From Alkalicoccus luteus (GTDB lineage: Bacteria > Bacillota > Bacilli > Bacillales > Salisediminibacteriaceae), in NCBI RefSeq assembly GCF_012034335.1, contig NZ_JAATHJ010000031.1:1-38250 (forward strand): a DNA stretch of 38,250 bases, read 5' to 3'. The notes beneath the pieces are model-generated. The model worked only from the letters and a program-made list of their open reading frames with translations, was not told where the DNA came from and searched no databases. A program made the translations under genes and the position numbers. This document shows, piece by piece, positions 23,402 through 32,214 of this stretch. Position 1 is the stretch's first letter. Each line of letters starts with the position of its first letter.

Positions 23402-24232
23402 CTATACGTCCATTACGGTATTTGGATCGATCAGGAAAAAGACGAGAGCTGCTACGATGAAGCAGTATACGGCGAAATAAATCAGTTTGCTCTTCTTTAA
23501 GAAGTCGATAAGCCAGATGATTCCGAGTAAAGAGAAAACAAACGTCACTGCAAACGAAACGATAAGATTAAGGCCGCCGATGTAGCTGATCATATTAGCA
23601 GAAATATCCCTTACTCCAAGAACTGTGGAACCTAAAATGACAGGAATGGCCAGCAGAAATGAATAGCGGACCGCGGTGTCTCTGTCCAGGCCGATTAAAA
23701 GTCCAGTCACGAGTGTCGCTCCTGACCGGGAAATTCCGGGAAATACAGCCAGCGTTTGACCGAGTCCGACGATGACAGAATCCTTTACGGTCATATCCTT
23801 TTCCTTACGAGCTCCGTACCGGTGAAAACGTTCAATGAAAATCAGGGCAAAACCAGTAAGCGTCAGCGCTAAAGCGATGATAGCCGGTGTTTTCATGCCA
23901 TCTCCAAAAAAGTCTGAAAGAAGCACGCCGAGGCCTCCGGTAATGACTGTTGCAACTAAAATATAAACCCCGAACCAGAACATTGTTTTATCTTCTTTCC
24001 TGCGTTTCATAACATAGTTTACAAAACCGGCAGTAACTTCAATTACGTCCTTCCGGAAATAAAAAATAACGGCGAGAACAGATGCGAGATGCAAATAAAT
24101 TTCAAACGCAAGACCGGGAAACGAATACCCGAATATCATTTGTGTAATAACGATATGCGCTGTGCTGGAGATTGGCAGAAACTCTGTGATCCCTTGAACA
24201 ATCCCGAAAATAATAGCTTCAATTAACGACAT
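23402..24232 (-). CDS. uppP: Undecaprenyl-diphosphatase (UppP/BacA)
   Basis: A 276-aa integral membrane protein with about eight segments. The two active-site motifs are visible: GITEFLPISSTAH near residue 15 and PGISRSGAT near residue 160. It recycles the lipid carrier undecaprenyl diphosphate for wall synthesis and gives bacitracin tolerance. GAGGAG lies 9 bases before the ATG. It is a single gene. The 250-base gap before it (24233-24481) holds the divergent promoter regions of uppP and the thioredoxin gene and nothing else that I can name. Confidence 0.95.
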   Translation of the reverse strand: MSLIEAIIFGIVQGITEFLPISSTAHIVITQMIFGYSFPGLAFEIYLHLASVLAVIFYFRKDVIEVTAGFVNYVMKRRKEDKTMFWFGVYILVATVITGGLGVLLSDFFGDGMKTPAIIALALTLTGFALIFIERFHRYGARKEKDMTVKDSVIVGLGQTLAVFPGISRSGATLVTGLLIGLDRDTAVRYSFLLAIPVILGSTVLGVRDISANMISYIGGLNLIVSFAVTFVFSLLGIIWLIDFLKKSKLIYFAVYCFIVAALVFFLIDPNTVMDV

Positions 24233-24481
24233 GCGTGCACGCTCCTCATAATATGTAAATGAACAACAGACGAACTTAGTTTACCAGAAGCAGATTGAAA
24301 AGTATCTCGTTTCGTGAAAATAAGTGCTTTATTCCTTTATAGCGGATGAGAAGTGAGCCTTTTGGGGGAAGATTACTGCTATACCAGAGAGAAAAAGATT
24401 TGTTCAAGGAAATGCCATCATATTGATTCAGTTGAGCACCTCTTATAAACTATACTGAAAGAAGAGAGGAGGGGATCGTTC

Positions 24482-25120
24482 GTGCGAAAGTGGTTTACAA
24501 TAGCGGCAGCAGTGACAGCAGCAGCTGCATCAGTAGTTGTTATCTCTGACTACGGAGAAGACGAAGAAGAGGGCAGCGAAGCTCTTGAAGCATATATGGA
24601 AGCCGGGGGTATCGAGCGTGAGTCTCTTTCTGAAGAAGATATGGTCAGCCTGGATCCGCTTGACGGAGTCGGATCTGAACCAGGCATGCAGGCACCGGAT
24701 TTCTCTCTGCCGACATTGGAAGAGGATGAGCTCAGCCTGTCAGATTTTGAAGGCGACTACGTTATTTTAAATATTTGGGCAACCTGGTGCCCGCCATGCC
24801 GGGAGGAGATGCCGGATTTTGCAGCCTTTTATGAAGATTATCAAGATGAAGGTGTTCACGTGCTGGGACTCAACCGGACGGCAACAGAACCGGGGATAGA
24901 TGCTGTCAGACAATTTGCTGATGATTTCAGCCTTCCTTTTCCTGTCGTCATTGATGAAGAAGATGTTGTAGAGGATCGTTACAACGTCTACGTGATGCCG
25001 ACTACGTATATCATCACACCTGACGGGAGGGTGGCGATGAACAGGCCGGGCTATATCTCCTATGACGTTTTGGAAGAACAGTACTTAACAATCAGAGAAC
25101 AGTATGAAGAAGAAGCATGA
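24482..25120 (+). CDS. Membrane-anchored TlpA/ResA-like thioredoxin
   Basis: A 212-aa extracytoplasmic thiol-disulfide protein. The N-terminus is a signal anchor (RKWFTIAAAVTAAAASVVV). A very acidic linker of about 45 residues follows, then the thioredoxin fold from about residue 65. The active site is WCPPC (C103, C106) and the cis-proline is in VMPTTY. The start is GTG at 24482 with GAGGAGGGG upstream. Strong acidity fits an exposed protein in a salty setting. It resembles ResA (cytochrome c maturation) in general layout, but its partner is unknown. Confidence 0.85.
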   Translation: MRKWFTIAAAVTAAAASVVVISDYGEDEEEGSEALEAYMEAGGIERESLSEEDMVSLDPLDGVGSEPGMQAPDFSLPTLEEDELSLSDFEGDYVILNIWATWCPPCREEMPDFAAFYEDYQDEGVHVLGLNRTATEPGIDAVRQFADDFSLPFPVVIDEEDVVEDRYNVYVMPTTYIITPDGRVAMNRPGYISYDVLEEQYLTIREQYEEEA

Positions 25121-25186
25121 GTGAGCAAACCTTCGGCACGGGAGACAAAATGATAGATAAGACGTGACCAGCGCATGCTGACAAAC

Positions 25187-25226
25187 AGAAAAGCAGGAGC
25201 CGGCAAAGACCGGCTTCTGCTTTTCT
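25187..25226. terminator. Bidirectional terminator between tlpA-like and aldo/keto reductase genes
   Basis: AGAAAAGCAGGAGCCGG pairs with CCGGCTTCTGCTTTTCT with one mismatch around a 6-base loop. It lies between converging genes. Confidence 0.8.
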
Positions 25227-25243
25227 TATGACATCAGTGCTGT

Positions 25244-26158
25244 TTATATTCGATGATTCTGATAGCGGTCTGCTTTTGTCAGCGAGCGAATGTCTTCCAG
25301 CTGCTGTTCGGAAAGAGGACCTGCTTCTGCTGCCTGCACAGTATCCTGAACCTGGCTGACGGAACTTGCTCCGGGAATGACAATATCACACGCCGGATCA
25401 GCAAGTACATAGCGCAGTGCAAGACTGTTCAGTGTCATGTTCCAGTCAGACGCATAAGCCTTCAGCTTGTTTAAAGTATCCCGAAGCTCAACTTCCGTAT
25501 ACGATAAATAGCCTTCCCCCGTCAGTTTTCGTGAGAATCTGTCCGTTAAAAGCCCCTTAGCTAACGGACCGCGTGCAATGAGGGAAACGGAATGGTCCTG
25601 TAAAAAGGAACTTAATTCTTCCGGACGGCGGTCCAGTATACTGTACTGCATCATATTGGACACGACACCTGAGACGGGAACCCATCTGTTCATGACATTC
25701 GGCCGAATCGAGGAAGTTCCGTATGCCCGTATCCATCCGTCGCGCTTCAAAAGTTCAAGTGCCTCCAGCGTTTCATTAAACGGGTCGTCAATGGTTCCGC
25801 CGTGCAGCTGGTACAAATCGATACGATCCGTTTTAAGCCGAGACAGTGAGTTCTTACAAGCTTCGATTAAATAGGATCTGGATGGATTCCAGCTCCAGCT
25901 AGTCTGATCAGAGTTCCAATCATTACCGCCTTTTGTCGCGATGGTAATGCTGCTTCGGTAAGGGGTGAGGGCTTTGCCTGCGTTTTCTTCGTTCCGACCA
26001 AATTGATAAAGATCGGCCGTATCGAAGTATGTAATACCTCCGTCAACGGCGGCGTGCAAAATTCGTTCCGCTTCCTTATAGTCTTCAGGAAGCGACATAC
26101 AGCCAAAGCCTAATTCAGAAGCTTCAATATTCGAGTTTCCTAACGTGCATGTCTGCAT
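25244..26158 (-). CDS. Aldo/keto reductase (YqkF-like)
   Basis: A 304-aa TIM-barrel NADPH-dependent reductase. The tetrad appears as D and Y in FDTADLYQFGRNEE, K in IATKGG and H in YQLHGG. IPGASSVSQVQ near the C-terminus binds the cofactor phosphate. AAAGGAGGG precedes the ATG. It is divergent from nudF, as yqkF is next to yqkG/nudF in B. subtilis, which supports orthology. The physiological substrate is unknown. Confidence 0.88.
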   Translation of the reverse strand: MQTCTLGNSNIEASELGFGCMSLPEDYKEAERILHAAVDGGITYFDTADLYQFGRNEENAGKALTPYRSSITIATKGGNDWNSDQTSWSWNPSRSYLIEACKNSLSRLKTDRIDLYQLHGGTIDDPFNETLEALELLKRDGWIRAYGTSSIRPNVMNRWVPVSGVVSNMMQYSILDRRPEELSSFLQDHSVSLIARGPLAKGLLTDRFSRKLTGEGYLSYTEVELRDTLNKLKAYASDWNMTLNSLALRYVLADPACDIVIPGASSVSQVQDTVQAAEAGPLSEQQLEDIRSLTKADRYQNHRI

Positions 26159-26194
26159 CCAATCCCTCCTTTAAAATTAACTTTAGTAGAGCAA

Positions 26195-26223
26195 TTGCAG
26201 TTTTGCAAGGAATCCTCTATGCT
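26195..26223 (+). promoter_or_regulatory. Sigma-A promoter of nudF
   Basis: TTGCAG (26195-26200), 17-bp spacer, TATGCT (26218-26223), about 20 bases before the start codon. Confidence 0.55.
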
Positions 26224-26243
26224 CAGAACATGGAGGGATGACG

Positions 26244-26780
26244 ATGACAGATCATTTAAAGGAAGAAACAATACATACAGAAGGCATCTATAAAGGGCGA
26301 ATCATCGATTTAGAGAAGCATACCGTGAGGCTGCCGAACGGGAGCGAAAGCAAAAGAGAAATCGTACGTCATCCGGGAGCAGTTGGAGTCATTTGCGTAC
26401 GCAACGGCAAACTGATTCTCGTTTATCAGTTCAGAAAAGCTTTAGGCAAAGTAATTGCGGAGATCCCGGCAGGAAAGCTCGATGAAGGGGAAAGTCCTGA
26501 AATCTGTGCCGCCAGGGAATTAGAGGAGGAAACAGGAATCAAAGCCGGATCATGCAAATTTCTTTGTTCCTTTTATACAAGTCCTGGCTTTGCAGATGAA
26601 CTTGTGCACATATACATAGCAGATGAGTTAGAAAGCGGGCATAAATCAGCTGATGAAGATGAATTCGTTGAAGTGGTCGAGGTAAGCCTGGATGAGGCAG
26701 CTGCTTTTATTCAGGACGGCACCATTCATGATGCAAAAACGATGTATGCAGTCCAGTACCTTCAGCTGCAGCAAAAATGA
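26244..26780 (+). CDS. nudF: ADP-ribose pyrophosphatase (Nudix)
   Basis: A 178-aa Nudix hydrolase that splits ADP-ribose to AMP and ribose 5-phosphate. The Nudix box is complete: GKLDEGESPEICAARELEEE followed by TGI, fitting Gx5Ex7REUxEExGU. The preceding PAG and the following SPGFADE are typical of the ADP-ribose subfamily. The ATG at 26244 is chosen because GGAGGG directly abuts the earlier in-frame ATG at 26238. It heads the conserved nudF-fur-xerD-deoB-punA order. Confidence 0.93.
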   Translation: MTDHLKEETIHTEGIYKGRIIDLEKHTVRLPNGSESKREIVRHPGAVGVICVRNGKLILVYQFRKALGKVIAEIPAGKLDEGESPEICAARELEEETGIKAGSCKFLCSFYTSPGFADELVHIYIADELESGHKSADEDEFVEVVEVSLDEAAAFIQDGTIHDAKTMYAVQYLQLQQK

Positions 26781-26798
26781 TCTGGGGAACATTCTTAA

Positions 26799-26813
26799 TA
26801 ATAATGATTATTA
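26799..26813. promoter_or_regulatory. Fur/PerR-like box (upstream of two)
   Basis: TAATAATGATTATTA is a perfect 7-1-7 palindrome, 13/15 against both the Fur box (TGATAATNATTATCA) and the PerR box (TTATAATNATTATAA). Confidence 0.5.
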
Positions 26814-26821
26814 TATTGTTA

Positions 26822-26836
26822 TGATAATCATTATCA
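26822..26836. promoter_or_regulatory. Fur box of the fur promoter
   Basis: TGATAATCATTATCA matches the 7-1-7 Fur consensus at all 15 positions. It ends one base before the -35 element at 26838, fitting autoregulation. Confidence 0.75.
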
Positions 26837-26837
26837 T

Positions 26838-26867
26838 TTGACACCCATTTTCAATACTGCTTATAAT
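26838..26867 (+). promoter_or_regulatory. Sigma-A promoter of fur
   Basis: Consensus TTGACA (26838-26843) and TATAAT (26862-26867) with an 18-bp spacer; a strong promoter on paper. Leader about 57 bases. Confidence 0.8.
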
Positions 26868-26929
26868 AATAGCAGAAATGAAGGCAGGCTCTTTATAAAA
26901 AGGAGCTGCTGAATGGAGGACGACTGTCA

Positions 26930-27370
26930 ATGGAGCAGCGCATTGAAAGAATAAAAAAACAACTTCATTCCCAGAGCTATAAACTCACTCCGCAGCGGGA
27001 AGCTGTCGTTCGAGTGCTGCTTGAACATGAGGAAGACCACCTCAGTGCTGAAGATGTTTACATGCTGGTAAAAGAAAAATACCCGGAAATTGGTCTTGCC
27101 ACCGTTTACAGGACGCTTGAGCTTCTCACGGAACTGAAAATTGTCGATAAAATAAATTTTGGGGACGGTGTCTCCCGGTACGATCTTCGTAAAGAAGGTG
27201 CTACACATTTTCATCATCATCTTGTTTGTCTGGAGTGCGGGGCAGTGGACGAGATTCAGGAAGACTTGCTGGGGGATGTAGAAAAAATCGTTGAACAGCG
27301 GTGGAAATTCGATATTAAGGATCATCGTCTCACGTTTCACGGTATTTGTCATCGCTGCAATGGAAGATAG
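26930..27370 (+). CDS. fur: Ferric uptake regulator
   Basis: A 146-aa Fur-family repressor. The winged helix spans about residues 1-82, with LTPQREAVVRVL and IGLATVYRTLELL. HFHHHL and the two zinc pairs C100-x2-C103 and C140-x2-C143 are complete. It represses iron uptake genes when loaded with iron. Assignment to Fur rather than PerR or Zur rests on its position directly before xerD, as in B. subtilis, and on the consensus Fur box at its promoter. GGAGG lies about 9 bases before the ATG. Confidence 0.93.
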   Translation: MEQRIERIKKQLHSQSYKLTPQREAVVRVLLEHEEDHLSAEDVYMLVKEKYPEIGLATVYRTLELLTELKIVDKINFGDGVSRYDLRKEGATHFHHHLVCLECGAVDEIQEDLLGDVEKIVEQRWKFDIKDHRLTFHGICHRCNGR

Positions 27371-27402
27371 CAGAATACGGAAGCATTGATATATGGTTGA
27401 CC

Positions 27403-27435
27403 AAGCCTCGGACATGCAGTGTCGAGGCTTTTTGA
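27403..27435 (+). terminator. Terminator after fur
   Basis: AAGCCTCGGAC pairs with GTCGAGGCTT (one bulged G), followed by TTTT. Confidence 0.75.
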
Positions 27436-27552
27436 AGCGCGTAAAAGCTTTAAACCGCTCAGTCTGCCAAATAATCAAGGACATTTTTTCAATGCTCTCT
27501 GCACAAAGGTACGTACCTGTGGTATTCTGAAGAAAGCAGGAGGTGGCATGAT

Positions 27553-28446
27553 GTGCAGCATGAAATAGAAGCGTTTATTCATTATCTGACCGTCGAAAAA
27601 GGGCTCTCCTCAAACTCGGTTTCCGCATACGAGAGGGACCTGCGCGCTTACGCGCATTATCTTCAGGAGAGCGCTGACGTGAAAAGCTGGGACAGCGTCA
27701 TGCGCCATCACATATCAGGTTTTCTCCGGAATTTGTATGAAAATGGCCGCGCAGCCTCAACTACTGCAAGAATGCTGTCTTCTGTCCGCTCTTTTCATCG
27801 TTTTATGCTTCGGGAAAAGCTTTCATCACAGGACCCTTCTTCCGATATTGATGCTCCTAAGCAAGAGCGCAGGCTGCCAAAAGTACTCTCTTCTTCTGAA
27901 GTCGAAAAGCTTCTGGACGAACCTGGTGGAAAACGGAAACCGATCGATCTTCGAAATAAGGCGATGCTGGAACTATTGTATGCTACTGGCATGCGGGTTA
28001 CAGAATTATGTACGTTAAAAACATCAGATGTTCATCTGCAGATGGGGTTTGTACAGTGCAGAGGCAAAGGAAGCAAGGAGCGGATCGTCCCGCTCGGCCG
28101 CCACGCATCGGACGCCCTGCAGCATTATCTGGACAGCGGACGGTCTGAGCTGATGAGAAAAAAGCAAAGTGATGATCTTTTTTTAAACCATCACGGAAAC
28201 GTTCTGTCGAGACAAGGGTTTTGGAAAATAATTAAAAAGCTCGCCCGGGAAGCAGGGATTGAAAAGGAATTATCTCCGCACATCCTGAGGCATTCATTTG
28301 CAACACATCTGCTGGAAAATGGAGCAGATTTGCGGGCAGTTCAGGAAATGCTGGGGCACGCAGATATTTCCACTACCCAAATTTATACGCACGTTACAAA
28401 AGTACGCATGAGGGAAGTGTATACACAGCATCATCCTCGTGCGTGA
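27553..28446 (+). CDS. xerD: Tyrosine recombinase XerD
   Basis: A 297-aa tyrosine recombinase that with XerC resolves chromosome dimers at dif. The N-terminal SAM-like core-binding domain runs to about residue 100. The catalytic residues are all present: R148 (ATGMRVTEL), K172 (GKGSKE), H243 and R246 ([13 protein letters not shown]), H269 (LGHA) and the nucleophile Y278 (TTQIYTHV). The start is GTG at 27553 after AGGAGGTGG. Its place after fur and before deoB fits xerD (ripX) rather than xerC. Confidence 0.95.
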   Translation: MQHEIEAFIHYLTVEKGLSSNSVSAYERDLRAYAHYLQESADVKSWDSVMRHHISGFLRNLYENGRAASTTARMLSSVRSFHRFMLREKLSSQDPSSDIDAPKQERRLPKVLSSSEVEKLLDEPGGKRKPIDLRNKAMLELLYATGMRVTELCTLKTSDVHLQMGFVQCRGKGSKERIVPLGRHASDALQHYLDSGRSELMRKKQSDDLFLNHHGNVLSRQGFWKIIKKLAREAGIEKELSPHILRHSFATHLLENGADLRAVQEMLGHADISTTQIYTHVTKVRMREVYTQHHPRA

Positions 28447-28458
28447 TGCTTTTCATAT

Positions 28459-28473
28459 AGAAGTCTGACTTCT
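28459..28473. other. Palindrome before deoB
   Basis: AGAAGT-ctg-ACTTCT is a perfect 6-bp inverted repeat in the 63-base gap between xerD and deoB, just upstream of a possible TACTAT -10 element. It could be an operator or part of a small RNA hairpin; no known consensus is matched. Confidence 0.3.
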
Positions 28474-28509
28474 GACAACATCTCAATACTATTCGAGGAG
28501 TGACGAAAC

Positions 28510-29697
28510 ATGACATCATTTAAGCGGATTTTTCTCGTCGTTATGGATTCAGTAGGGATCGGGGAGGCTCCTGATGCTGCTGCATTTGGTGATACCGGTG
28601 CTGATACGCTCGGTCACATTGCCGAGAAAATGAACGGCCTGAACATGCCTCACCTGGATCAGCTTGGACTGAGCCGGATTAAGAAGTATGAAGGGGTCTC
28701 TGAGCCTGAAAACACAATCGGTTCCTATGGGACAATGATGGAAAAGTCAGCCGGTAAAGACACAATGACAGGTCATTGGGAAATAATGGGGCTTCGCATT
28801 GATAAACCATTCCGTACGTTCCCGGAAGGCTTTCCTGAAGTCCTGATCGATCAGATTAAGGCCCACACCGGAAGAGGAATTCTTGGAAATAAGCCCGCAT
28901 CGGGCACGGAAATTCTTGACGAATTAGGAGCAGAACATGTCAGAACCGGCGACCTGATTGTGTATACGTCTGCTGATTCCGTGCTGCAGATTGCAGCTCA
29001 CGAAGACGTAGTGCCGGCAGAAGAGCTGTGGAGCATTTGTGAAGCTGTCAGAGAAATGACGCTTGAGGATCCGTATATGATTGGCAGAATCATTGCCAGA
29101 CCGTTCATCGGTTCAGACGGAGCCTGGGAACGGACCTCCAACCGCCACGATTACGCATTAAAGCCATTTGGCAGGACTGTCATGAATGCTCTGGAGGATG
29201 GAGGATTTGATTCCATATCCATCGGAAAAATTGCCGATATTTACGATAATGAAGGCGTAACGGACTCGCTGCGTACTACCTCTAACATGGACGGCATGGA
29301 TAAGCTCGTTCAGACGGTTAACCGTGATTTTAGAGGTCTCAGCTTTTTAAACCTTGTTGATTTTGACGCGAAATTCGGTCATCGGAGAGATCCGGTCGGT
29401 TATGGGAAGGCGCTGGAGGAGTTTGATGCGAGACTTCCTGAAGTAACAGATAAACTGAAACAGGATGACCTGCTCATCATTACAGCAGATCATGGCAATG
29501 ATCCGGTTCACCACGGAACAGATCATACGCGTGAGATCGTACCTCTTCTTGCGTACAGTCCATCCATCAGTCATCCGGCAGATTTAGGCAGACGCAGTAC
29601 GTTCGCCGATATCGGAGCCACCGTTGCGGACAACTTTCAGGTGGATATGCCGGATTACGGCACGAGCTTTTTACACAATCTCACAGGAGGGAAATAA
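28510..29697 (+). CDS. deoB: Phosphopentomutase
   Basis: A 395-aa enzyme of the alkaline phosphatase superfamily that interconverts ribose or deoxyribose 1- and 5-phosphates. Metal ligands are seen in [14 protein letters not shown] and [28 protein letters not shown] carries the phosphorylated threonine. GAGGAG precedes the ATG. It is followed two bases later by punA and then by pdp: a nucleoside salvage operon in which the two phosphorylases make pentose 1-phosphates for this mutase. Confidence 0.97.
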   Translation: MTSFKRIFLVVMDSVGIGEAPDAAAFGDTGADTLGHIAEKMNGLNMPHLDQLGLSRIKKYEGVSEPENTIGSYGTMMEKSAGKDTMTGHWEIMGLRIDKPFRTFPEGFPEVLIDQIKAHTGRGILGNKPASGTEILDELGAEHVRTGDLIVYTSADSVLQIAAHEDVVPAEELWSICEAVREMTLEDPYMIGRIIARPFIGSDGAWERTSNRHDYALKPFGRTVMNALEDGGFDSISIGKIADIYDNEGVTDSLRTTSNMDGMDKLVQTVNRDFRGLSFLNLVDFDAKFGHRRDPVGYGKALEEFDARLPEVTDKLKQDDLLIITADHGNDPVHHGTDHTREIVPLLAYSPSISHPADLGRRSTFADIGATVADNFQVDMPDYGTSFLHNLTGGK

Positions 29698-29699
29698 TT

Positions 29700-30518
29700 A
29701 TGACTCAAATTACAGAAGCTGCAGCTTACATTAACGAAAAACTTGGCCGTCTGAAGCCGGAGACGGGATTAATTCTCGGATCAGGACTTGGTGTCCTTGC
29801 TGAAGAAATTGAAAATCCGGTTGCGATTCCCTATCAGGATATTCCGGGATTTCCTGCTTCAACTGTCGCAGGTCATAAAGGGCAGCTTGTCGCTGGAAAG
29901 CTGGAAGGCAGAGACGTCGTAGCGATGCAGGGGCGGTTTCATTTTTATGAAGGGTATCCGATGGAGCTCGTAACACTGCCTGTCAGAGCAATGTATGCAG
30001 CGGGAGTTAAGGAGCTGATCGTCACAAATGCCGCAGGGGGCATCAATGAATCTTTTGATGCCGGAAATTTAATGCTTATTGAAGATCATCTTAATATGTT
30101 TGGGACGAATCCGCTGATTGGTGAAAACATAGAGACTCAGGGGCCGCGCTTCCCTGACATGTCAAAGCCATATAACCCGGATATGATTCGCTTAGCCGCT
30201 GAAGCTGCATCGGAGCACGGGATTGAAGTGAAACGGGGTGTATATGCCGGAACGACAGGTCCGTCTTATGAAACACCGGCAGAAGTTCGCATGCTGAGGA
30301 TATTAGGGGCTGATGCTGTCGGTATGTCCACGGTGCCGGAAGTCATTACGGCTGGCCACTGCGGGCTCCGGGTTCTCGGCATTTCCTGTATTTCAAATAT
30401 GGCAGCGGGCATTCTGGATCAGCCGCTGACCCACGATGAAGTGATGGAAACGACAGAAGCTGTCAAGCAGGATTTTATCCAGCTCGTAAAGGCGGTTGTG
30501 AACAAGCTGAACGGATAA
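29700..30518 (+). CDS. punA: Purine nucleoside phosphorylase I
   Basis: A 272-aa trimeric-type PNP that phosphorolyses inosine and guanosine. LILGSGLGVLAEEI is the phosphate loop, GRFHFYEGYP and VTNAAGGI are core motifs, GTTGPSYETPAE is another phosphate-contact region, and VGMSTVPEVITA binds the ribose and base. AGGAGGGAA lies 8 bases before the ATG. It starts two bases after the deoB stop. Confidence 0.96.
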   Translation: MTQITEAAAYINEKLGRLKPETGLILGSGLGVLAEEIENPVAIPYQDIPGFPASTVAGHKGQLVAGKLEGRDVVAMQGRFHFYEGYPMELVTLPVRAMYAAGVKELIVTNAAGGINESFDAGNLMLIEDHLNMFGTNPLIGENIETQGPRFPDMSKPYNPDMIRLAAEAASEHGIEVKRGVYAGTTGPSYETPAEVRMLRILGADAVGMSTVPEVITAGHCGLRVLGISCISNMAAGILDQPLTHDEVMETTEAVKQDFIQLVKAVVNKLNG

Positions 30519-30527
30519 GAAAAGAGC

Positions 30528-30561
30528 GTGAGGCACCTGGTCTATGATCCGGATGCCTCAC
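30528..30561 (+). other. Hairpin between punA and pdp
   Basis: GTGAGGCA (30528-30535) pairs with TGCCTCAC (30554-30561), and GG/CC pairs extend the stem toward an 8-base loop. There is no T-run, so it is not a terminator. It ends a few bases before the pdp ribosome site (AAAGGTG) and may protect mRNA ends or tune pdp output. Confidence 0.5.
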
Positions 30562-30580
30562 TGGAAAGGTGTGCTGGAAG

Positions 30581-31882
30581 ATGAGAATGGTAGATGTAAT
30601 TGAAAAGAAACGAGCCGGGCAGGAACTGACCGATCATGAAATAGCTTTTATCATTGAAGGATATACAAACGACTCCATTCCCGACTATCAGGTATCTGCC
30701 CTGCTGATGGCTGTTTACTTCCAAGGGATGAGCGCCAGAGAAACAGCTGTATTAACGCAGGCGATGGTTGATTCGGGAGAAACGATCGATCTGTCGTCGA
30801 TTCACGGCCATAAGGTCGACAAGCACTCCACCGGAGGTGTAGGAGATAAGATCAGCTTTATCATTGGTCCCCTCGTGGCCTCAGTGGGGGTACCTGTTGC
30901 TAAAATGAGCGGAAGAGGACTTGGACACACCGGCGGAACGATCGATAAGCTGGAATCGATCAGCGGTTTCAACGTGGAGGTCAGCAAAGAAGAGTTTGTC
31001 CGGCTTGTAAATGAAAACAAGCTAGCGGTAGCAGGCCAGACCGGAAATTTAGCGCCGGCCGACAAAAAACTTTACGCACTTAGAGATGTCACGGCAACCG
31101 TTGATTCGATTCCTCTGATTGCTGGATCTATTATGAGTAAAAAAATCGCCTCCGGTGCTGACAGCATCGTCCTGGACGTAAAAACGGGTTCCGGAGCCTT
31201 TATGAAAACATTGGAAGAATCAAAAAAACTGGCTCAGGAAATGGTGACCATTGGTACGAATCTCGGCAGAAATACGGTAGCCGTTATCAGTGACATGAAC
31301 CAGCCGCTCGGGTATGAGATTGGGAATGCGAATGAAATTCGTGAGGCAGTCGACGTTCTGCGAGGAAAGCATGTGAAAGATCTGCGCGATCTGTCTCTTG
31401 AAATCGGAAGTCACATGGCTTTGCTTGCAGGTGTTTTTGACAGCTACGAAGAAGCCTACGAAAAGCTTGCTGCAAATCTGGATAACGGTGAAGCTTTTAA
31501 CGTGATGAAAACATTTGTCGCTGCTCAGGGCGGTGATGTTTCCATGGTAGAAAATACCGATCTGCTGCCGGGTGCACCGTCCAGGATTGACGTTACCTCA
31601 GAAGCATCCGGATATGTGACATCAATCGATGCTCATTCCATCGGTACTGCCGCCATGTACTTAGGTGCCGGGAGAGAGACGAAAGAAAGCAAGATTAAGC
31701 ACGGAGTCGGCATCTCGCTGCGTAAAAAAATCGGAGACTACGTAAAAGCGGGAGAGCCGCTTGCTGTGCTGCATTCCGAAACGGAATCACAGGAAGATGC
31801 ACGCAGACTGGTCGCAGACGCATATTCTGTTGGCGCTGAGAGCGTTCCATCTCCAACGCTGATCTATGATGTGATCCGCTGA
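30581..31882 (+). CDS. pdp: Pyrimidine-nucleoside phosphorylase
   Basis: A 433-aa enzyme acting on uridine, deoxyuridine and thymidine. The signature SGRGLGHTGGTIDKLESI is complete, as are DKHSTGGVGDK (phosphate loop) and LDVKTGSGAFM. The ATG at 30581 follows AAAGGTG by 9-10 bases, and MRMVDVI matches the B. subtilis N-terminus; an earlier ATG at 30569 is unlikely. It is the third gene of the deoB-punA-pdp unit. No clear terminator follows before the lysine riboswitch. Confidence 0.96.
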   Translation: MRMVDVIEKKRAGQELTDHEIAFIIEGYTNDSIPDYQVSALLMAVYFQGMSARETAVLTQAMVDSGETIDLSSIHGHKVDKHSTGGVGDKISFIIGPLVASVGVPVAKMSGRGLGHTGGTIDKLESISGFNVEVSKEEFVRLVNENKLAVAGQTGNLAPADKKLYALRDVTATVDSIPLIAGSIMSKKIASGADSIVLDVKTGSGAFMKTLEESKKLAQEMVTIGTNLGRNTVAVISDMNQPLGYEIGNANEIREAVDVLRGKHVKDLRDLSLEIGSHMALLAGVFDSYEEAYEKLAANLDNGEAFNVMKTFVAAQGGDVSMVENTDLLPGAPSRIDVTSEASGYVTSIDAHSIGTAAMYLGAGRETKESKIKHGVGISLRKKIGDYVKAGEPLAVLHSETESQEDARRLVADAYSVGAESVPSPTLIYDVIR

Positions 31883-31939
31883 TTCTGAGAGTTGCAATGC
31901 TTGTTATCCTGTGCTATATTAGCCAGAACTGAATAGATG

Positions 31940-32110
31940 AAAGATAGAGGTGCCGGTTAAGGGATCAGTATGCTGCGGGATTAGGACAAGCCACACGAGC
32001 AGCAGAAAGGCCCGCCGGCCGAAGAAATGCATGGACGTCCAGGCATGCGTTTCTGGGGTTGTACTTAAGAAGTGCAGCACTGTCACAGGAAGTTGTGGAG
32101 AACTATCTTT
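31940..32110 (+). promoter_or_regulatory. Lysine riboswitch (L box)
   Basis: The closing stem P1 is AAAGATAG (31940-31947) with CTATCTTT (32103-32110). Conserved blocks appear in order: AGAGGTGC, GCCGGCCGAAG, CTGGGGTTGTA, CTGTCACAGG and TTGTGGAGAACTATC. A terminator follows at 32132, so lysine should switch lysA off by early termination. Confidence 0.93.
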
Positions 32111-32131
32111 CCGATCGTTTCTAGACGAGAG

Positions 32132-32167
32132 GGAATGATGGCTGCAGCTGCCATCATTCCTTTTTTT
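32132..32167 (+). terminator. Riboswitch-controlled terminator before lysA
   Basis: GGAATGATGGC pairs with GCCATCATTCC, followed by seven T residues. It lies 22 bases after the lysine aptamer. Confidence 0.88.
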
Positions 32168-32214
32168 ATACAGGAAGGCAGCAGAAATTATGCATTTAAA
32201 AGGAGAGATTTAAA

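Noticed and set aside
26927-27484. 185-codon open frame on the minus strand across fur
   Set aside because: It is antisense to fur, contains the fur terminator, and its product has no family pattern.
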